Origin: Paenibacillus sp. MSJ-34
Lineage (GTDB): Bacteria > Bacillota > Bacilli > Paenibacillales > Paenibacillaceae
Direction of reading: 5' to 3'
NCBI RefSeq assembly: GCF_018918005.1
Contig: NZ_JAHLPR010000039.1
Coordinates: 1-64,000 of the forward strand
Length of the DNA: 64,000 nt
The notes beneath the pieces are model-generated. The model did no database searches, was not told the origin of the DNA, and saw nothing but the letters and a program-made list of their open reading frames with translations. A program made the position numbers and the translations under genes. Below, piece by piece: positions 61,098 to 64,000 of the stretch (positions are counted from its first letter, which is position 1; the number at the start of each line of letters is the position of its first letter).

Positions 61098-61298
61098 TTA
61101 TTGCTTGCTTCGGTCGATCTGCACCAAATCGCCGTAAATTTCCTCTAACGCGACGCCTACGAACTTATGGGATTTCGGGTTGCGCAGTTCGCTTTTCTCC
61201 CCGTCTCTAAGCTGTCTGGCTCTGCGGGATGCCGCTACAACGAGCGAATATTTGCTGTCTACTTTGTTCATCATTTCGTCTATGGACGGATACAACAC
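61098..61298 (-). CDS. rpoZ: RNA polymerase omega subunit
   Basis: 66 residues: PSIDEMMNKVDSKYSLVVAASRRARQL and the conserved VGVALEEIYGDLV. Promotes beta-prime folding. Start is GTG 61298 with AAAAGGAGTGG upstream. 23 bases after gmk, the conserved pair. Confidence 0.96.
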   Translation of the reverse strand: MLYPSIDEMMNKVDSKYSLVVAASRRARQLRDGEKSELRNPKSHKFVGVALEEIYGDLVQIDRSKQ

Positions 61299-61321
61299 GA
61301 ATTACCACTCCTTTTCCAAAT

Positions 61322-62169
<848 letters not shown>

Positions 62170-62197
62170 TTTTTTGGTTCCCCCTATAAAAGTTCCT

Positions 62198-63082
62198 TTA
62201 TTCCATGTTAGCCACTTGCTCGCGAATCTTTTCCAGTTCGGCTTTCATGTCTACGACACGGTTCACAAGCGCCAAATGATTGGCTTTGGAGCCAATCGTA
62301 TTCACTTCCCGGTTCATCTCTTGAATGAGAAAATCGAGTTTGCGCCCGACCGGATCTTCGGATTGCAGCAGTTGCCTGCATTGTTCGAAATGGCTGCGCA
62401 GCCGTGTCAACTCTTCGTCGATATTGGAGCGTTCGGCAAATAGAGCGACTTCCATTCCGAATTTATATTCGTCGATTGTAAAAGCGGAGTCTTGCAAATC
62501 TTCCAGCTTCTGCTTCAGCTTCGTGCGGTATTCCTCGACGACCGTCGGAGCGAGACCCGCCATTTCGGCGTGGATCGACTCCAAGTACAAGAGCCGGTCC
62601 ATGATGTCCCGGGCAAGATGCTCACCCTCGCGCGCCCGCATACGGCAAAGCCCGTCAAGCGCTTCGCGAAGCCCCGCAAGCAGTTCCTTCTCCATCTCTT
62701 CCTCGGACAGCGTCGCTTCATCGCGCATCGCGATGACGTCGGGCAGTTGCAATATATCCTGCAGCCTTACCGGATCGGTCAAGCCGTAACGGTTCCTCAG
62801 CCGATCCGCCGCCTGCATATACGCTTCGACCATCGGCCATTGAATATCGACGGCGGACCCGCCCTCTCCTTCGCGTTCCCGATGGATAAAAATATCGACC
62901 CGTCCGCGCTTAATGCGCTGTTGGACGGCGCGTTTCATCGCATCTTCGAAGCAAGTCCATTCCCTGGGCATCCGCACGACGATTTCACTGTAACGATGGT
63001 TGACCGATTTGATCTCGATTTGCACTTTATATCCGCCGAAATGGTTGGCGGAATGACCGTATCCGGTCATGCTTCGTACCAT
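62198..63082 (-). CDS. yicC: YicC family endoribonuclease (YloC)
   Basis: YicC/YloC family, an RNA endonuclease linked to turnover of small RNAs in E. coli. Family start [11 protein letters not shown] and [13 protein letters not shown], and the C-terminal [24 protein letters not shown] are clear. 294 residues from ATG 63082 (GGATGTGG upstream); ATG 63097 would add five. First gene of the yicC-remA-gmk-rpoZ-coaBC run. Confidence 0.95.
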   Translation of the reverse strand: MVRSMTGYGHSANHFGGYKVQIEIKSVNHRYSEIVVRMPREWTCFEDAMKRAVQQRIKRGRVDIFIHREREGEGGSAVDIQWPMVEAYMQAADRLRNRYGLTDPVRLQDILQLPDVIAMRDEATLSEEEMEKELLAGLREALDGLCRMRAREGEHLARDIMDRLLYLESIHAEMAGLAPTVVEEYRTKLKQKLEDLQDSAFTIDEYKFGMEVALFAERSNIDEELTRLRSHFEQCRQLLQSEDPVGRKLDFLIQEMNREVNTIGSKANHLALVNRVVDMKAELEKIREQVANME

Positions 63083-63111
63083 GGAAACCACATCCATTAC
63101 ACTATTTTAAT

Positions 63112-64000
63112 TCATTCCGGTAACCGACACAAGTGGGAATCCGGGCGGGCCGCTTTTTCTCTCACATATTGCGTTAACTGGACGGTCATCTCGTAAAACA
63201 TGAATGGAGTAATCAAATAAATGCCGTTAAAATATCGGACCGCCGTATCCAGCAATTGCTTCGCGATTTCAACTCCTACTTTGCGCCCTTCCTCCCCTTC
63301 GAGTCCGGCCATTCGTTTGCGGACTTCGTCGGATAGTTGGATGCCGGGCACTTCATTATGCAAATATTCGGCGTTTCTCCCGCTGGCCAGCGGCATGATG
63401 CCGATAAAAATCGGAATGCTCAAATGTTTGGTCGACTCGTAAATTTTGACGATTAACTCGGGATCGTATACCGGCTGCGTCATAATATAGTCCGCGCCGG
63501 CCTCGATTTTTTTCTCCATCCGTTGAACCGCTTTATCCAAATTTTTCACATTCGGATTCAAAGCCGCGCCGACGACGAACTTCGCCTTTTGTTTCAACGG
63601 TTTGCCCGAGAACGCGATCCCTTCGTTCAATTGTTTGATCATCCGAATAATTTCGAACGAGCTCAGGTCGTATACCGAGCTGGAACCCGGCAAATCCCCG
63701 AACCGGGCGGGATCTCCCGTCACCGCAAGCACATGATCGATACCGAGCGCGTCGAGCCCCATCATATGGGATTGCGTGCCGATCAAGTTGCGGTCGCGGC
63801 AGGCGATATGGACGAGCGGGCGCAGCCCGATTTCGTCCTTAACCTTCAATCCGAGCGCCATGTTGCTCATGCGGGTAACCGCGAGCGAATTGTCGGCGAG
63901 CGTGAGCGCGTCCGCCTGCACGTCCCTCAGCGCCCGCGCCCCGTTCATAAATTTCGTAATATCGAGATCGCGCGGCGGATCGAGCTCTACGATGACCGTA
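63112..64000 (-). CDS. Methylenetetrahydrofolate reductase domain of a bifunctional protein (5' end cut off)
   Basis: Only the C-terminal part is in the window. VELDPPRDLD at the cut edge, then HIACRDRNLIG, VTGDPARFGD, MTQPVYDPELI and IGIMPLASGRNAEYLHNEVPGI are MetF-type barrel motifs. The frame is open to base 64000 and the length and style match the YitJ type, where an N-terminal homocysteine S-methyltransferase domain precedes it (inference; that part is not visible). It would make 5-methyl-THF and use it for methionine. It ends 30 bases before yicC. Confidence 0.88.
   Translation of the reverse strand, partial: TVIVELDPPRDLDITKFMNGARALRDVQADALTLADNSLAVTRMSNMALGLKVKDEIGLRPLVHIACRDRNLIGTQSHMMGLDALGIDHVLAVTGDPARFGDLPGSSSVYDLSSFEIIRMIKQLNEGIAFSGKPLKQKAKFVVGAALNPNVKNLDKAVQRMEKKIEAGADYIMTQPVYDPELIVKIYESTKHLSIPIFIGIMPLASGRNAEYLHNEVPGIQLSDEVRKRMAGLEGEEGRKVGVEIAKQLLDTAVRYFNGIYLITPFMFYEMTVQLTQYVREKAARPDSHLCRLPE

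Overview
The window is Firmicute chromosome, most likely a spore-forming Paenibacillaceae bacterium (Paenibacillus/Cohnella type; inferred from protein style and gene order). It carries sporulation genes (ylbJ, spoVIF, spoVM) and, read on the minus strand, follows the Bacillus order: [bifunctional metF-like]-yicC-remA-gmk-rpoZ-coaBC-priA-def-fmt-rsmB-rlmN-prpC-prkC-rsgA-rpe-(small membrane gene)-spoVM / rpmB / yloU-yloV-degV-recG-spoVIF. After an accessory stretch come rsmD-coaD, ylbJ, sepM, tmcAL, yceD-rpmF, fapR-plsX-fabH-fabD-fabG-acpP-fabF-rnc-smc-ftsY, trhA, a YitT-type gene, and ylxM-ffh-rpsP-khpA-rimM-trmD. Most genes run on the minus strand.

Regions. (1) 1-3648: AT-rich integrated element ending at the 3' end of a tRNA-Pro gene (3649-3725), with a complete tyrosine recombinase and several unrecognised small genes; its other end lies outside the window. 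It sits just downstream of trmD, where rplS would be expected. (2) 3880-21642: translation/SRP operon, then the fatty-acid and cell-division/RNA operon led by a FapR operator. (3) 21685-28560: the ylb-type cluster, with a 63-bp tandem repeat between rsmD and coaD. (4) 28682-42085: accessory region with metal transporters (CDF, Nramp), the exonuclease YhaM, small exported proteins, a MITE-like repeat, a truncated flavohemoglobin gene behind an Fnr-type promoter, a Y-family polymerase cassette with LexA-like boxes, a second murE-like gene and a TetR/membrane-protein pair. (5) 42256-64000: conserved core covering recombination, fatty-acid kinase, ribosome assembly, PASTA kinase/phosphatase, rRNA/tRNA modification, formyl-Met handling, replication restart, CoA and nucleotide synthesis.

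How the genes work together: fapR-plsX-fab makes and regulates acyl chains; coaD, coaBC and acpP supply their CoA/ACP carriers; rnc, smc, ftsY and ffh-ylxM link RNA processing, chromosome folding and protein targeting; fmt, def, rsmB, rlmN, rsmD, tmcAL, rimM, trmD and rsgA build and modify the translation machinery; prkC and prpC form a reversible phosphorylation pair.

The most interesting non-core items are the SOS-type cassette at 35737-38153 (two paralogous small proteins flanking a UvrX-type polymerase, one with a YolD-like N-terminus), the tRNA-Pro island with a terminator hairpin over the integrase 5' end, the 240-nt leader of the YitT-type gene at 34310, a possible plus-strand structured RNA at 27935-28114, and the 63-bp tandem array. 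Everything here was read by eye; no search or folding program was run.
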